Notes under the pieces: model-generated
Seen by the model: only the letters and a program-made list of their open reading frames with translations
Databases searched by the model: none
What the model was told of the DNA's origin: nothing
NCBI GenBank assembly: GCA_030522415.1
Contig: CM060107.1
Span: 19,414,553-19,478,552 of the forward strand
DNA length: 64,000 bases
Source: Channallabes apus
Taxonomy: Eukaryota > Chordata > Actinopteri > Siluriformes > Clariidae
Direction: 5' to 3'
In this document: positions 61,134-64,000 of the stretch, piece by piece
How positions within the stretch are numbered: position 1 is the stretch's first letter
Layout of the letters: every line of letters starts with the position of its first letter
Made by a program: the position numbers and the translations under genes

Positions 61134-61139
61134 AATAAA
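61134..61139 (+). terminator. Polyadenylation signal candidate for cetn4
   Basis: AATAAA lies 161 bp past the TAA, in a T-rich 3' region. It is a typical distance and is the first such hexamer. Confidence 0.65.
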
Positions 61140-64000
61140 TAGTTTTGACTAACTTGTTTGTTTTTCTGTAGTATGAATTGAGTGTATAATACTCAACTAT
61201 TCCACTACTACTACTACTACAGACAAGTTTACAGAAGTACCTTGGTAATACTTCTAACTTGTATCTTAAAGGAACTATAGGACTCTATAAGCTCTAGAAT
61301 TGTCAACACTTCACAGATGTAGCTGAGGTGATGGAGTAAGTAAAAGCTAACATTATCCCATTATATTTATTATCATTAATATAAACAATAACATCAAGAA
61401 GGATAAAATCTGACCATCCCTGTTGTCCTTTATTTTACAATTCAAATAGTAATGCGCAAAAAAGGGGAATGAAAACATATATTTTAATATATTTGTTGTT
61501 AATTAGTAATTTATCACTTTTGATCATAACAATGCCTTGAAAATCGTCTAGTATGAGAACACACACACACCCTGTACACACAATGTATATACAAATTGCT
61601 GATGATTCCTGAATATATAATCAGAATATATTCTGATGTAAAGCTTTACATACTTACCTGTTCAGCTATAAGCTTGGATTAGATTCTACCTTTGGAGATA
61701 TGCATGAGTAATAAAACAGCACCTGAAAGCAGATTATCATCTTCCAATAACCTTGTCTCCCTTGTTTAATTCTTCCAACGAAGCATTTAAATTCATACGT
61801 AGTTACATTCACATTAGTGTTCTCTCAACAGCCTGTCGTTGTTTCTTGAAATTAATAAAGCAAATAAAAAGGCTACAAAGCACGGCCACCCACGACATAA
61901 AGGTCAAATTAACATCTGTTTACAGAGGTGTATAGTTATTAGCTTTAGCTTATGTGGAGCGTCCACCACACAAGTCTTGGTTATCCATATAGAAATTATA
62001 ACATTACTATAGAATGAGAACATTAATATTCATTATTAAAAAACACATTCTGACCAAATCAGAAAATAGCACAAGAAATGCATTTAAAGTAGCACTTTTA
62101 TTTCAGTGTTTCAGTCCAAAGCAACATTTATAACAATAACCGGTGCTTTGGACTGTGACAATGAAGTAAAAGTGCAACTTTAAATGCATTTCTCTTGTTA
62201 TTTTCTGATTTGGTCAGAATGTGTTCTTAAATGATTAATATTCGTGTTTTAATGCTATAGTGGCTAAACAGGCTAGTTTTTTCTTTGCAAAGCTAAAATG
62301 TTTTTGAAAGTGATTTGACCTTTACTTTCAATGAAGTGCACATATGACTTTAAACATTAGTCAGTTTACAGATGCGAAAAGCATCATGTGGCAGACCATG
62401 AGTAGTGAAAACGAGATGACTTAGTGTCTTTAAGTGAAATCAATTGTGCATTAATGAAATGACTCAATATAAGTGACTAATATGTCAGTAAAAGTGATTT
62501 TAAACTTGAAAGTTCAAGAATGAAGCCAGTAATCATGCTGAGCCAAGTCTGCTTAAGACAACAAGGGACTAACTGATAAGAAAATACACTTCTCTATAAA
62601 ATATACTTGCCCAAATCATGTCTACCCGAGTTATAAACAGGAATTTTGTCATGGTGCTTACTTTCCGAGCCCTTAGAGAAATGCTGAGGCGTTGGAGGGC
62701 TGGCGGAGTGTGGGGTGAAAGTGTTGTTTATCAGTTTCAGTAACCAAAAAAACTCAAAACGGAAAGTAGGAAACAGTGAAATGATAAAATAATGTACGTC
62801 AAACTGTCAATTTTTATCGTCGCCTCAGCATCACAAATATGACCACCTTAATCATATTTAATCGCTGCTTAATCTCTGTAGAAATCTGAAAACCATGTAA
62901 AATTATAGAGGATAGAAATGTTTTCCAACGCTTGACTTCAACATAAACTGATTGATGATGAGGAGGAGGATAATACTACTAGTAATAATAATAATAAGAA
63001 GAAGAAGAAAGGAAAGTGGCATTTAAACAAGATAGCTGTTGTGGGTGTTTAAAAAAGAAACATAATTATGTCAACTTATAAACTTTTACTAGAAATACAG
63101 TATATATCATTCAACCTGCTCAATTCTGATTTGACCCATACTCATATTTTCGGGAAAATTAGTCATAGCCTTATAACCTTTTATTATAAAACATAAACAT
63201 CCGAACTCTGTCCTACGATATGTATAATGACTTTAAAGTGAAAAAGGTCTTTTCACAGTAAACTTTAAAGCCACCTCACTGCACTGTCAAAGCGTGCCCC
63301 ACTTTAATGCCATGCCCCCGGCTCTTAGAGGAAAATTAGCTTTGAAGTTGCAAATACATACTCCTACATGCAACGATCTGGACAAGAACTGGCCTTCAGT
63401 TTCCTCTAAATTTCCCCATTTCCACAACAAGCACAGCCTAAAATGCTTTAAGCAAACGGCTGTCAGTTAACCCTTAAAGGTCAGGAATGTGTCACCATTT
63501 CACATTAGATGTACAGAAAGAGTACTAATAACACTCAGTGTACAAGACCCCTCAGAATAAACCTGTGACACTCCACTTACAACAGCTGAGCACTCCAAAT
63601 GGTATGTACTCCACAGATTTGCCATTTTAGACACATAATTGTTATCAGTTACTGTGTGACAGAAGACATGCATGTAGTCTATGTGATGTTGTGTATGGTC
63701 AGAATCGTCAAATTAATGTTGACTGATTAAACTGGTTTAGTTCATTTTTATGAAACAAGATTAATGTGAATTTGAATCCTAGACTCTACTGTTTATTATT
63801 TACACATTGATCTTAAAGAGGAATTCAGTAAATAGTGTGAAGCTGATCAGAGGACTATGTTTTCTGTATTTGTTCGGAGTTTAAGGGGTTAAAATGATGC
63901 CTATAAACCTGAACCTATAAATACTGTCTCCTGTTTGAAACAAAGGAAGTATACAGTGCATATGGTATATGGCAGTGAGGGTTTTTAACCACATATAGCT
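61140..64000. other. Intergenic, no gene seen
   Basis: AT-rich, without an exon or promoter I can support. It holds a foldback element (62036-62230), (ACT)n near 61204-61220 and an (AAT)/(AAG)n tract at about 62982-63015. Confidence 0.5.
62036..62230. mobile_element. Foldback MITE with about 85-bp arms
   Basis: The left arm (AACACATTCTGACCAAATCA onward, to GTCCAAAGCA) is repeated inverted in the right arm with few differences. The loop is about 20 bp. The outer AT-rich flanks continue the inverted match weakly. There is no coding capacity. Confidence 0.8.

Noticed and set aside
61753..61935. 60-codon frame in the right flank
   Set aside because: Short, AT-rich, with no family resemblance and no promoter or splice context.

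Overview
This is a vertebrate nuclear genomic window, most likely from a ray-finned fish. Split genes have GT-AG introns, there are (CA)n/(AT)n microsatellites, several Tc1 transposon families, hAT elements, and many copies of a tRNA-derived SINE of the DANA/Mermaid kind. That SINE type and the Tc1 load suggest an otophysan (catfish or cyprinid relative). The species itself cannot be fixed from the sequence.

Four protein genes are supported. (1) At the left edge, on +, are the last four exons (3686-5830) of a MORC-family gene (MORC3/4-like C-terminus), with one possible further 37-nt exon at 383-419. (2) On -, a complete tbc1d9b gene spans 41301 down to 9998: 23 coding exons, 1217 residues, two GRAM domains, a Rab-GAP TBC domain with intact Arg and Gln fingers, and one EF-hand. 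(3) On -, bbs12 (50639 down to 48663) is a single coding exon for a 658-residue chaperonin-like BBSome assembly factor. (4) On +, cetn4-like centrin (52435-60973) has five coding exons and 171 residues. bbs12 and the centrin are head to head, about 1.8 kb apart ATG to ATG, and share a divergent promoter with two X-box-like sites. This suits two cilium/centriole genes.

The rest is introns and intergenic DNA filled with mobile elements. Intron 16 of tbc1d9b holds a 3.2-kb foldback element (6-bp target duplication, long inverted arms) with a Tc1 nested in its loop, then a second, nearly intact Tc1. Other tbc1d9b introns hold deleted Tc1 derivatives, three hAT elements with recognisable 8-bp target duplications, and a SINE that landed beside the exon 8 donor site. 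The gap between tbc1d9b and bbs12 (41.3-48.6 kb) holds a TIR-bounded element with seven copies of a strong GC-rich hairpin, LINE remnants and SINE fragments. The centrin introns hold two broken Tc1 elements. The last 2.9 kb shows no gene, only a small foldback element.

I found no new gene system with cargo. The most unusual structures are the hairpin-array TIR element (42127-43586), the foldback/Tc1 nest (14404-17614), the SINE at the exon 8 donor and the shared bbs12-cetn4 promoter.
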